Below, in pieces: positions 50,251 through 61,893 of a stretch of 64,000 nucleotides of DNA. The notes beneath the pieces were generated by a model. The model ran no database searches and was not told where the DNA came from. It saw only the letters and a list, made by a program, of their open reading frames with translations. The position numbers were made by a program, and so were the translations under genes. Positions within the stretch are counted from its first letter, which is position 1, and every line of letters begins with the position of its first letter. The DNA is from Sipunculus nudus (lineage: Eukaryota; Annelida; Sipuncula; Golfingiida; Sipunculidae), in contig CM049316.1 of NCBI GenBank assembly GCA_026874595.1, forward strand, positions 53,515,676 through 53,579,675, given 5' to 3'.

Positions 50251-51914
50251 CTATTCTCAACAAAAACAAGAAATGTCAGTTCAAATCTTTATCATTATTA
50301 ATTTAACTTTCAAAAGAATCCATTTGTCAGTATGTATGCTCTCCTTCTCTCTATTTATTTATTTATTAGGTTTCCAATATTCAGGAATTTCCTTTGAGAA
50401 ACATTTAAAAGCTGTATCATTTATTATTTCTCTTTCAGTTTGCATTGAAAAAAAATGAATTATAACAAAACTGAATAAAAAAAAGTCATGAAGATAAATG
50501 GTCTGTTTCTGTATGTGTGGTAGACATTTCATCAGCCTGACCATCAGAGCTGCGTACATTTCTCAACTGATTTGGTTATGATCAAATAACTTTGTCTCCT
50601 GGTGCTGGCTTGCTGACTGAACAATCAGGCAGTCTTGACACCTCCTATTGTAAGTTATAGCCACAGTCATCTCAAGCAACACTTCATATCCACTTGAAAC
50701 CAGGTGAAACTCCTGTTCTACCTTGGTCTGTAATTGAACACACACACCTTCCACAATATTGAATCATGCAACCAGACCACACACAGCTTAATCGGTTTGA
50801 CTTGCTGCAGGTTTCCTTTCCGTGTTTCACAGAATGCTAAAGATTTAAACCTTTGATGTCTGGTTTGAGTATGTCAACTCTTTCTGCCATATTCATCTCC
50901 TGACAGACTGATCACTTTGCTGGTACATGTTGTTAGTAGTAGGCCCAGTTATTGATGTATATGTGATATTGACAGCAACTGTCTGCTTATCGTTTGGAGA
51001 TGACATATTAACAGGAAATGTTAGGTTGTTTTGGGGACCATTTCGTCACTTTTCACTACCTACTTCTCTTTCCATTTTCATCATGGTCTTTTTTGTATTA
51101 AAATCCAGGGATTTGATGAGGCTCTTATGCCATGATGCACATTGTGTCTTGATGTATAATATATGGCATTATTGCACGCAACTTAAATTTACACATTAAT
51201 TCCAGTTGATTTCAGATATGCACTGATAAATCAGATCTTTACAGATATTGATTTATCTGAAGCAAGTAAATGGCTTTGGGCAGTAATTGCTCATTTGTGA
51301 GCTAATTACCTTATAATAACTGTATCACATTAGGTTGCACCTGACAAGGTCATTTTGACATGCAGGTCAGTGCTAGATTATAATACTGTATTTAATCGTT
51401 TACTGAGGACAGTATGGCAATGCGACTGGTAATGATGTCCATTGATGATCAGTCTGTCAATCAACTAGGACCATTAGCCCTTTATCTGTTGTCCAGTTAC
51501 TGGCCAGTCATGTGTTAACAAGGCACATTTTGTCAGCCTGCCATTGCATGCATACATAATGATTTAGTCGCCAGCCTTATATACCATAATACTTTCTCAT
51601 CTGTCATGTAAAATTGGTGTAAGATTACTTTTAAGAAGAGATGGCCAAAATTTTAATTTCCTACTGAAATGAGAAAAGCTTTTGGCATAGTTTGACATGA
51701 TTCTTATTTTTGGAACAGTTTCATAAACAGTTTTGAGACTTACATGTAGTACAAATGTGACAGTTTGAGCTCAGTCACACCTTCATCTAAGCCTCATGCC
51801 AAATGTGTCATTTGTTTCTTTTCTTCCCCTTATTTTTTGCCCTTGTCCTCAAGTTGTCTAATCTCAGGAGTTTTTATCTGTGTTATTCCTCTCCAGCCCT
51901 CTAACGGTCTTTCT
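50251..51914 (+). other. LRRCC1 intron interior, no feature recognised
   Basis: AT-rich intronic sequence. Frames at 50243-50458, 50359-50559 (-), 50563-50754 (-) and 50927-51199 show no coding evidence. Confidence 0.5.
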
Positions 51915-52290
51915 GTTGTTCTTTTTTAGCCTGCTAATGGTCACCTTATTTTTTCCATATATTTAGTCTACTTCCAGATCTTTTTATCTTCTTATAATGG
52001 TCACCTTATTTTTTCCTTATATTTAGTCTACTTCCAGATCTTTTCATCTTCTTCTCATGGTCACCTTATTTTTTCCTTATATTAAGTCTACTTCCAGATC
52101 TTTTCATCTTCTTCTAATGGTCACCTTATTTTTTCCTTAAATTTAGTCTAATTTCAGATCTTTTTGTCTTTTTTTGTTGTTCCTTTTTAGCCTGCCAATG
52201 GTCACATTAATTTTTCCTTACATTTAGTCTACTTCCAGATCTTTTCATCTTGTTTGTTGTTCCTCTTCAGCCTTCTGATGGTCACCTTTT
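51915..52290 (+). repeat. 60-bp pyrimidine-rich tandem repeat in the LRRCC1 intron
   Basis: About five to six units contain ATGGTCACCTTATTTTTTCC and ATTTAGTCTACTTCCAGATC. Longer versions carry a 3'-splice-site-like TTGTTCCTTTTTAG or TTCAG followed by CCT (AG at 51928-51929, 52189-52190 and 52269-52270). The array resumes at 53449 after the family D insertion. Confidence 0.9.
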
Positions 52291-53448
52291 TGTATCCACC
52301 AAAACAGAGTTTTGCAGATACTATGTTTTCAGTTACACATCCGCCGCCGTAGCCGCATAGGTTTCCGGAATACTGCTCGGTAATCACTTGGCAGATTTTT
52401 TTTAAATTATGAATTATGAGTGAGTCACTTGTGAATTGCTGGGTCCTGATTTTTGGTTGACCTCTGACCTTTCCTCTCTCCAGTGTGTCCATCTGTTCGT
52501 CTGTTTTGACATGTTAACCCACATATCTTTTGACCAATCAGGAAATATTTTTGCACAAATGTAGCTTTATAACATACATAAAAATTGTGACACCATCTGC
52601 AACCATTTTTGCACAGCTTCCATCTGTTCATCTGCCTTGGGATAAAATCACTCAGATCTCTGCAGTGAATGGACTTATTCACCTGAAATTTTGCATGTGT
52701 ATTCATCCTAGATAGCTTTCTTGATTTTATGACAGGTGGCCCCACCTACATTCACGTTTAGGCTGCAGACATCCAGGCTTATATCTCAGGACTGGTTTGA
52801 GTATCCTCCTGAAATTGTTACATGTGGATAGATCTCACATAGCTCTTTATCATACGTAAAACTGGTGGTGCCACCTGCAACCATTTTTGCACAGCTTCCA
52901 TCTGTTTGTCTGCCATGGGATAAAATCACTCATATCTCAGCAGTGGTTTGACTTATCTCCCTAAAATTTTGCATGTTTAAACATCTTGGATAGCTTTCTT
53001 GATTTCATGGCAGGTGGCGCCATCTACTTTCAAGTTAAGGCTTCAGGCATCCAGGCTTATATCTCAGGACTTGTTTGACTTCCTCTCCTGATATTTTGCA
53101 TGTATATAGATCTCACATAGTTCTTTATCATACGCAAAACTGGTGGTGCCACCTTCAGCTATTTTTGCACAGCATCTCTCTTTTGTTTGTCATGGGATAA
53201 ATCACTCATCTCGGCAGTGGTTTGACTTATCTGCCTGAAATTTTGCAATTGTATACAACTTGGATAACTTTCTGAATTTTGTGGCAAGTGGCGCCACCTA
53301 CACACACATTTGGGCTGCAGACATCCATGCTAATATGCTACACACCTCTCTCTATTTCCCCTTGCCACTCAATCCATGCCTCACTTCACCCGTCCCACTC
53401 TGGTTTCGGCTGATACACATAGTCGCTTGTCTACTACCCGTATTCTAG
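52291..53448 (+). mobile_element. Family D HINE-like transposon, copy 2 (complete)
   Basis: The 5' end GTATCCACCAAAACAGAG (52292-52309) recurs inverted and imperfect as CTCTGGTTTCGGCTGATAC (53398-53416). The 3' end is a weak hairpin, then TATTCTAG and a T-run. The core has about three units of 280-285 bp with the GGTGGCGCCACC-type palindrome. It splits a unit of the 60-bp array within its T-run, and neighbouring units show the empty site. The frames at 52229-52745 and 53260-53448 are shadows. Confidence 0.8.
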
Positions 53449-53530
53449 TTTTTCCTTATATTTAGTCTACTTCCAGATCTTTTCATCTTCTTTGTTGTTC
53501 TTTTTCAGCCTTCTGATGTTCACCTTATTT
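53449..53530 (+). repeat. Terminal unit of the 60-bp array next to the exon
   Basis: TTTTTCCTTATATTTAGTC continues the array after the transposon and runs through another TTCTTTTTCAGCC (AG at 53507-53508) almost to the true acceptor of the exon at 53543. Confidence 0.85.
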
Positions 53531-53542
53531 TAATTTACTTAG

Positions 53543-53661
53543 GCCAAGAGGATCAGGGTGTCCAACAAGTGGCACTGCAAGCAACATCAAGACTCAAACA
53601 AGCACTGACCAATGAAAGAGAAGCAAAACTGAAGCTGCAGGCTGAGCTTGAACTCTCACAG
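53543..53661 (+). CDS. LRRCC1: LRRCC1 (CLERC) internal exon, coiled coil continued
   Basis: This 119-nt exon runs from acceptor TTAATTTACTTAG| to donor CACAG|GTCAGT. Read in the phase set by the upstream exon it encodes SQEDQGVQQVALQATSRLKQ and then ALTNEREAKLKLQAELELSQ, all open and ending in phase 0. The pattern AL-x2-T-x-RLK-x5-ER-x2-K-x2-L fits the LRRCC1 region directly after the ER-x-RW block. Residues are charged and Leu-rich in coiled-coil spacing, and would belong to the centrosomal rod. The longer open frame to 54036 only runs into the intron. No further LRRCC1 exon was found up to the end of the window, so the next intron is probably over 10 kb. The donor-site frame and exon pairing are strong; the family name is a recalled match. 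Confidence 0.75.
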
Positions 53662-53718
53662 GTCAGTACTCATAAGTTTATAAAGAAGGGTACAACTACT
53701 GCATGTTCCATCACAGAA

Positions 53719-53922
53719 GCGGATCTGCATGGGGGGGGGGTCCAGGGGTTCGGATCTCCCCTTTTTCATCCACGGCAACCTTTTTTCAGGGTTTCAGACA
53801 AAATTTTGCAGCCTGGACCCCCCCCCCCCCCTTTGCCAGGACTTGGGACCTTTTTTTTAAGGTTTTCATTAGTCCTCCTGGGTTGGACTCAGCCTTTTCC
53901 TGGATCCTGGATCCGCCCATGC
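53719..53922. mobile_element. Small palindromic MITE-like repeat with G/C-run flanks
   Basis: A left segment GCGGATCTGCATGG, a G-run and GTCCAG are mirrored by CCTGGACC, a C-run and then CCTGGATCCGCCCATGCA. Imperfect inverted ends and poly-G/poly-C runs suggest a short non-autonomous element inserted just downstream of the LRRCC1 exon. Confidence 0.5.
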
Positions 53923-56000
53923 ATCAGTCATTATCTCCTTTATCACAACTGGGAGAACAGGGATGCACAAGATGCACATCTCTGTCTCCTGTTTAATATC
54001 TCTGTCTTTGGATTTCCAAATCTTATATACCAATAAAACTGGTCAATATCTTTTTGATATATAATGAATCTGAATGCTTGCATTAACTTTAATAGAACAA
54101 GTGTGAACATCTCTCAGATTGCCTGTCAGTATACCTTGGGGACTAGCACAAATTTGTGTGAATATCTTAATTAGAACTGTAAATTGACTCTGGCCTAAAT
54201 GTCTCTCTGCCTAAACATTGTTAAGCCTCCATTGAAATGCTAATGGCTGAACAGTTATGTCTATTTCATCTCAGCATCAAAGGTTAATCTTATTGTTTAG
54301 TGACATACTTTAAAAGCATAACCCAAAAATTAAGATAATACAGATCTACCATTGATCAGTATAAGGAGCCTGTCATACCTTTTTCCAGTATTAAAGTTCA
54401 TGCAATGATACTGTGTTATGTACCTGGAAGATGGAGTTAGATCTGGGTATATAGACACAACAAATATATAACAAATAATGTAACATTGCTCCAGGTTGTA
54501 TTCCAAAGACCTGATGAAGTCTTCTGTTACAACCACAAGGGTGAATGCCTGGGTACCAGAGGCTTCTACACAGCTGTAGTCCATTTTGATGATGCAAGTA
54601 CAGAAATTAGGAGTTTTTCAGAGTAATTCAGAAAGGAGAAGGAGATTCTGGTGGAGGTTTTTAGGCTCTGACTGAAGAATCTAGTTTGTTAATGGAATCC
54701 CTGTCACTTAAAAGATGAACTAGTAATATACTTTTAAGTATTTGAATCAATGGGGAATAGAGTGGACCTAGTCATGACCGCAAATTGCACAAATACGTTC
54801 TCTGACCAGTGAGCCTGAAATGCAGGAAAATCCTGATGCACCTCCTGAAAAAACGTGAAATGCCTGGAGGACCTTAAAGCATAAAAGAAATAGGGGGACC
54901 AATTTTGGGAATATTAAAATGATAAATTATGCAGCTTGATAGGGCATAATCCTTCAAAATAAAGCAAACTTGCCCTAGAAGGGCGCACTGCCAAAACTTG
55001 TGCTGAATTTCGAAGGCTAGTTAAATCAGAATGGAAGCAAGTAAACCATTGTCTAGAAAAAAAACAACTGGGTACTTCACCTTGAATTAAAAGTGTGCTG
55101 AACAGGCTTCCAGTTTGTTTGTAAACTTTCAGTCATGAATTGTTGAGTCTGTGCCGTGTATGTTATTAGTCAGGGGTTGGAAATAGAAGTATCTGGAGAC
55201 TATGGGTCAGAGGTCACATATGATGTACAAAGGATTATTTGAGGCACAAGCATTTTCTAGAGTCACTGAAATCAAGTAAGAACAAATGAATGATTTCCTT
55301 TCTGAGATATTTTGACACAGAATCTCTTCCCCTTAGGCTAACTACATCCACAAAATGAAATGCCCAGTTGAGGTGGAAAACGTGATTTATTTCACCTACA
55401 AACCTTAAGAACTTTGGTTAAATATCTTAAAACTTGTCTATTTCCTCGCAAACAAAAACAATTACATTTGATTCTTGATTCTCTGACAGCACTTGCCAGG
55501 GATCCAGGGTTTTATCTGTTTAAAACCAGTGTTTATGTTTTCACTTATGAGGGTTTACAGTTATCCTCCTCCATTAAGCAATCTGAGCAAAGTTTAGCAA
55601 GTGCTGTTTAAATGAAGGTATCCATATGCTGATGGCAGTATTAGTGGTTCTGGCGAGACAGTACCCATTTGATATAGATATCCAGACACTAATCACTTGT
55701 GGAGGTAAAGCTGTGACATCAGACCTCAAGGGTAATCCAGCAATCAGACACAATAATCAAGACCCTAAACCCTGACTCAAAACATAAAATGAAGTGCCCA
55801 AACAACAAACAAGGGCTGTGTCATATTCTCCTACCTATAGATACCTTAAATAGGGTCTCTGGAAGCTACTAAACTCTCAAAGTATTATGATGTAATATTA
55901 CAATCAAAGAGTATAGTTAGTATTACATTTTTACTTTCAACTATATACATACTTCATCTTTACCTACATTCATACTGATTTCACTAATCTGGTTATCATC
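53923..56000. other. Probable LRRCC1 intron, no feature recognised
   Basis: AT-rich sequence. Frames at 54330-54597 (-) and 55414-55611 (+) lack any support. Confidence 0.45.
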
Positions 56001-56067
56001 TCTCTTTCTCTCTCTCTCTCTCCCTCCCTTCTCTCTCTCTCTCTTTCTCTATCTCTTTCTCTCTTTC
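56001..56067 (+). repeat. (CT)n-rich microsatellite
   Basis: TCTCTCTTTCTCTCT with interruptions over about 67 bp. Confidence 0.9.
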
Positions 56068-59000
56068 AAATACACATATTTTGTTCACTTTGAGGCTTTA
56101 ATGTGTGTAATATTCTAACTCTTGGATTTTTTTTCATTTTCCTTTTTCTATCTAAATCTCCCAAATTGATCCCCATGTGAATCATGAAATAATTTAAATG
56201 TCATATAAGTCTGTTATACTCTTTCTTTAACTTTCTATTTGCTACTGAGATAAAATCCTTTCGTAGTGTTTTTCTTGAGGTTTTTATCTCCAACAGCCCC
56301 TCTTTAACCATTTCTGTTTATATCTGACACATCATCTCATCGCCAGAGATTAACTACATCTGCATCTCTGAAATTAATGAGTTTGTTCCTACTCAGATTT
56401 TCTTTCTGCCATGTTTACAGGACTGTTCTTGTAATTTGCATGAGATATATACATTCCCTTGCAGCATAGCATCAGTCAGTACTGATCTTAATTTTGTCAC
56501 CATGTGATCAGATTATTTATTTGCCATGGGTCATACTTGATATTTTATTGGCTCTTATGTATTGCCAAAAGCCTATATACAGGCATACAATAATTTAATT
56601 ATGTTGTCAAAAGCAGATATATTATAGACACATCATGCTTTAAATATAATTATTTTATTTAATTTAATGTTTCATTTTAAAGTAACCAGAAATTAAATGA
56701 AGTTGGAAGATGTGTAAAAGTTTTACCCTGCAGGTAGAATTAGAATTAATTATATTATAATTAATTATAATTGTAGAATTGTTGGAGGAATCAAATAATT
56801 AGAATAAAACAGGAAACCCATGCCAAGGCAGGTATTGCCATACCTGACATGGCTCATCTATATATTTATATAGTCTAGGGAGAATTTAGGCAGACAAGAA
56901 CCTCATTTCTGTACTTTGCAGTGATACTTCACAGAAATGCAGTGAATCCATCTGTAACCATGTAACATGAACCAGCTTTAGTTCTTTAATATAATTTTGT
57001 GCTCCCTTATGATTAATGCATTTTTTTGGACATTGTCTTCATTAATGTTTTGTCAAATGAATATAAAAGTGTATAGCATTTTGCATTCTTAAAATTATGA
57101 CCTTTTATTTCTTTGGAACTTTCACTGTTGTCCAGTTGTTTCTTCAACATATCCTGTGTGTGTATTTTTTTTGGTGTTCCTGTTGACATTACCCTAGGCC
57201 CTTGTGTTCCCTTGTATTTGATCTATCCCCTATTATATGTTCAAATATTATGTGATGGTTGCTATTTTCATTCAGTAAGTTATACCAGAATGTTAAACCT
57301 GTGAGAACCATGGCCTTGCTATTACAAGAGCACATCAAACAATGTTAAACATTCAGAAAAAGGCCCCTTAGCTGTCCCATCTATACAGTGGGAGAGTCAA
57401 TATTCTCAGGGTGTGAGGGACCTCAGACCAAATTAGCACCATTTACCTTTAGACACGGTTATACTGTCTCTGTCTTTGGATGTGCCATCATTGGCCTTCC
57501 CTTTCACCCACCAAGTATATCTGGGTTATACCCAGCTTGCTTACTTTTCCATTTGAAGATATCTTTCTTGTCCAAACAAAGAAACCTTGCCAGGTTCAGG
57601 AATGTTATCGGTTGGATGCTTTTGACTGTGTTCTTGCTTTCTTTTTCTTCCAGCAGCTGTAGCCAAAAATATAGGTATATATGTCTGTCATTGCTAGTCA
57701 CCCTGAAGTGACTTAGAACACAGCAATGGTATTTTGACAAGCTGCTAAGTTTTCAACAATACTTGCTGTAATTGAATAGAAATCTTCCATTCTTTTTTAA
57801 AGAAGTTGCTAAAATTGGTAGGATTTCTGTTTTACTTGTTTTGACTACAGGATTTTCTTTGTAACTTAATTGCTTTGGCAATATGAATTTTTGTAGTAAT
57901 CACTGTTTCTACAGGAATACCATTTTATTTACCATAAAAATCTCACATTAATTTGTTGAATCCACTTTAACAGGCTTAAAAAAGGCACGGTAAATACCTT
58001 CAGTGTGGATCTGTATTATTGATCATGTCACTGAAGGCAGAGATGTGTTCATATCCCCCAGCTTAATGTGAAGAGACCAGTCAAGTGGGCTGGCATATTA
58101 CCCAAGAGGACATAATGCAATGAAGCTTGAAGTACTGAAAAAAAACCTGATCTGTAACTTGACTGAATACTTAATAGTTGGCACTTGGTATTGGCATGTT
58201 GAGACAGGAAAGCTGTTATTAAAGCTCACCAGGGCAACCAGTTGGTAATAATAATCTTTTCACTTTTATTATTTTTTGTAAAGACTTTCAGAGGTGTTAT
58301 TTGGTATAATCATAGTCACTAAGATATAACAGAGTAGAGTTGTTCATAAATACTCTTGAAGAAAGTAGACCAAGAAATGTAGTTGGTACCATAAATATAT
58401 CTGTTCAGTGAAAACATTGCACTGTACACGTCCAAATAAAGTGAAAGACATAAATCTATCTTTAATTAAGGAAATAATTCTTCGGTGTTCTGCCATGCAA
58501 GTGGTATCCCATTACCATGATAATCAGGGATAGTGGTAGCTTAGCAATGGTTGATTTGACCACATCCAGCACACCCTCCAGTGTTTTCCCAAACCCTCAA
58601 GTTGCACACACTTTTCTTTGGCTTGTCATATTCAGACTTTTTTTATGCCATACCAGTGTTGGCTATCAAGTTGTTTATATGCTCCTGAAACCCGAGAAGT
58701 TAAGTACCTTCTGTGGTACTTGAGTGTGTTTGATTTCATCTTCTGTGTAAGTAGTCAATTACATCTTCATTTGTTCTGAGTTTTCTTCATCTTTCTCCTG
58801 ATTCAGACTATAAATATCAACAGGTATTAATGAAATAAGTTTTTGCACTAGTTTATATTCTCAGAAACATCTGTGACGATTCAAGGTTATATGCTGCTCA
58901 CGCAGCAGTTATCTACTGCAATCATCCTAGATCACTTTTGATGTAACCCCTGCTTTGTATAGCAAGTTCTCTGGGTCTGAACACAAAGATGTGCACAGAG

Positions 59001-59431
59001 CAAAGAATTGTAATCAAACCAGTGAGGGCGTGGTATTGCATTTTGCATCCTGCTAAATATTTTAAACATGTGACATGCGCTGTCTGATTGTGTGTCTCGG
59101 TGTATTCAGAACGGTTTGAATGGTAATTTAAAGGCTTTGAAGGTCCTGCAGTTGTAGTCATATTGTCTCTAACCTGGAGTATAACAAACTTGTCAGTGTC
59201 TATAACTGAGACTATATCTATAACATGACTATTCAGTCATATTGTCAGTGTCTACATCCCAGACATAGAGCACACTTCTTAAACAGTTTTAGAGACATGC
59301 GCTCAGCAATAGCCTGAGCTAGTGATGGTGTGATGGAGGCTTTCTGATATTTAACCCAATAACAAAACTACTAATAGACAAAAAAAATAAAGACTTAATT
59401 AAAAAAAACTTGTTCAAGGCATCTAGTAATT

Positions 59432-59433
<2 letters not shown>
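56068..59433. other. No gene recognised
   Basis: Long AT-rich stretch. The longest frame (57388-57711, 107 codons, hydrophobic C-terminal half) has no domain I recognise and no paired splice or promoter signals. Confidence 0.45.

Positions 59434-59484
<51 letters not shown>
59434..59484. repeat. (TA)n microsatellite
   Basis: About 25 TA dinucleotides. Confidence 0.95.
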
Positions 59485-59488
<4 letters not shown>

Positions 59489-60058
59489 TATTTTTATATA
59501 CTAGCATATCAGTCTCTTAATTTACTATTGGTCATACCATGCTCCATGGATACATAATTACATAACTTGATAATTGATAGAATAACTTTGCCTTATGTGC
59601 AGAGCTACAAAAACTGGTAAAGGTTTTCTTTGCCAAATTGTTCACTTGGAAAAAATATATATAGATAATATTGGGCTAGATTTCCTCTGAATCCAGCCAT
59701 TTATTATTGGATTTAAATCATGTAGCCAGGTGATAAACTAATAAGTACACATACACAAGAGTGGTTTGCTTTGCATGTCAATCAACACTGCAAGACATGG
59801 CAATATTAACAATGTTCAAATCCTGGTCAAGGCATTTCTGCTACATGATACTACTGAAGTCACTGAAATATTTATATTGATAAATAGAATCAATGATTCA
59901 CCAGACTGTGCTTACAGAGTTCACCAATCATGCAAAGAACAACCTGGTTTATGGCTGAAATTTAAAACATTATTTTATTTATTTTAAAATTTAAAATATA
60001 TGTGCTTGCAAAACAAATCAGTGGGGGCAATAGGGCAGTCTGCAGTAAAAACTATATT
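59485..60058. other. No gene recognised
   Basis: AT-rich. The frame at 59766-59987 is not supported as coding. Confidence 0.5.
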
Positions 60059-60059
60059 G

Positions 60060-60272
60060 AGGTGGATCTGGTCATAGAGCTGATCAGTCATATGGGAAAA
60101 CTATCCTGGAGGTGGATCTGGTCATAGAGCTGATCAGTCATATGGGAAAACTATCCTGGAGGTGGATCTGGTCATAGAGCTGATCAGTCATATGGGAAAA
60201 CTATCCTGGAGGTGGATCTGGTCATAGAGCTGATCAGTCATATGGGAAGACTATCCTGGAGGTGGATCTGGA
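60060..60272 (+). repeat. 50-bp tandem repeat, 4.2 units
   Basis: GGTGGATCTGGTCATAGAGC and the rest of the unit recur at 60061, 60111, 60161 and 60211 with one mismatch seen. A partial fifth unit starts at 60261. Confidence 0.95.
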
Positions 60273-61214
60273 TTGAGTCATGAATGAAATTATCTGAGGT
60301 GGAGCTGGACTCAAGGTGGATCAAGGAGACTTCTACGGGCAAGGTTTACAGTCGAATAATAACTCTGAATTATTAATAGATTTCATTCTTGAAATTAACT
60401 GATAGATGCAGGTTTGAAATATTACTGGTCTTCAGATTTTTGGATAAAAGTCTTCTGTCATGCCATTGGTTTTTTAATGGTGAGCACCTGATCTGTGTAA
60501 ACGATAAATCTTAACACAGAAAATAAGAAAAGTCACGTAAATGATGCAGTTGCAGTTAGTGGAGAGCTTTAGAATGATTTTTGATGGTATATCTATGTGG
60601 CATTGAAATCAAAGCAATTATTTCTGTATTCCTGAAGAGAAGAATAAGGGGGATGACAGAGAGATTAGGCTTTAGCTGGGTGTAGCATGTCCCCAGGGTG
60701 ATATGAGTAGGACCATAAGTCCCCAAACACCACTCAATCTGGCCTGCTGAACTAATAGCTGGCCTCAGCAGGATAAGGGTCTTATGATAGATCAGATTTC
60801 ATTTCCCATTGGCCTTGATATCATTCAGATATCACTGTTTGCCTATAAATGGTCATAAAGTCAGCTAAGTCTAATTAAAAATAAGTTTTGAACATTCATA
60901 GCTGTTATAGTGTACAGGTGGACAAACGAACAACACCTAAGAAGCATTCTCAGGTTAATTAGTGCTTGCTGGACCACACACAGCAGTGTCACTGACAATA
61001 ATAACAATGAGCCTGTTATGAACAAACACAAAAATGCTCAAGTAACTGTTATCACCTTGTCAATGCAGACTTAACCATTGTACACATACAAAAACAAACA
61101 CATAAAAGGTGGGTGTTATGTATATACATACATCAGCATATATATACTCAAACATATGATAATCAGAAGTACAGTACCCTCACTGTTAAGTGTGTTACAG
61201 GTGCTCTTTTATTG
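60273..61214. other. No gene recognised
   Basis: Unique-looking AT-rich sequence before the LTR candidate. Confidence 0.5.
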
Positions 61215-61893
61215 TGTGACATGGGCGTAACTCGTGTTGTTGTTACATTTTATGTTTAATCCGTACTTGTTGAACTCTCGTTGTCACCTGAGCATTGAGT
61301 TTTCACCCCTGGTCGTGGGTCACGTGATGAGCCTGGTATGTGTAGAGACACGGCTATGTCTTTCTAGTTAATTCCTGAAACGCATGTTGTGCAAGAACTT
61401 ATAGACTCTTCGAGAAGTGGAAAATTCCCGGCTTGGGGTGTGAAGGTATATAAAGGGGCTGTTTTTAGAACCAGGGGGCAGACAGCAGAGCAGATACCAG
61501 CAGACGCAGAAGCGTGTGTCAGATTCTAAGACCTTATCCAAAGAATGCAGGAATTATACATGTTCAAAGATTTTCTCCTGGATTTTATACATTTGGACTT
61601 CAGTTTACTTTCTGTGTTGTTGCAAGAACTTTCCACTGGACTGTCATTCTCTGAGAGTTTACATTCAAAGGACTTATCGTGGTGACGGTGTTGGTATTGA
61701 GGTTCTGTACCATTATCTTTCTGTGTGATTATATTGACTTGTTGCTATAACGCTGTTTTACTGTATAATTGTATTGATTTAGTGTATTGTATTGTTAGGG
61801 TTGTTTTAAGAATAAATTATAGTTATTTGTTAACAAAAAACCACTGACTTCTTTATTCATTCCCCTATACATTTCACGCTGCCTAGTGTTACA
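61215..61893 (+). mobile_element. Solo LTR candidate (LTR retrotransposon)
   Basis: A 679-bp segment starts TGTGACA and ends TGTTACA, with short near-inverted TG...CA ends. Inside, a TATATAAA box (61447-61454) is followed 360 bp later by AATAAA (61811-61816), the usual order of LTR promoter and polyA signal. No second LTR, primer-binding site, polypurine tract or gag/pol frame is seen nearby, and no clear 5-bp target duplication (flanks TATTG and GAATC). The 70-codon frame at 61516-61728 is not a known protein. Confidence 0.5.
61447..61454 (+). promoter_or_regulatory. TATA box in the LTR candidate
   Basis: GGTATATAAAGGGGC is a strong core-promoter TATA match. Confidence 0.55.

Noticed and set aside
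50083-50301. Repetitive peptide encoded by the 32-bp array
   Set aside because: The period is not a multiple of three and one frame has TAA in nearly every unit, so the array cannot be a coding repeat.
53569-54036. 155-codon frame beginning in the LRRCC1 exon
   Set aside because: Only the part to 53661 is exonic; the rest reads past a good donor into a G/C-run repeat.
57388-57711. 107-codon + frame, among the longest single frames in the window
   Set aside because: Hydrophobic, no recognisable domain, no acceptor/donor pair and overlapped by other frames; consistent with chance in AT-rich DNA.
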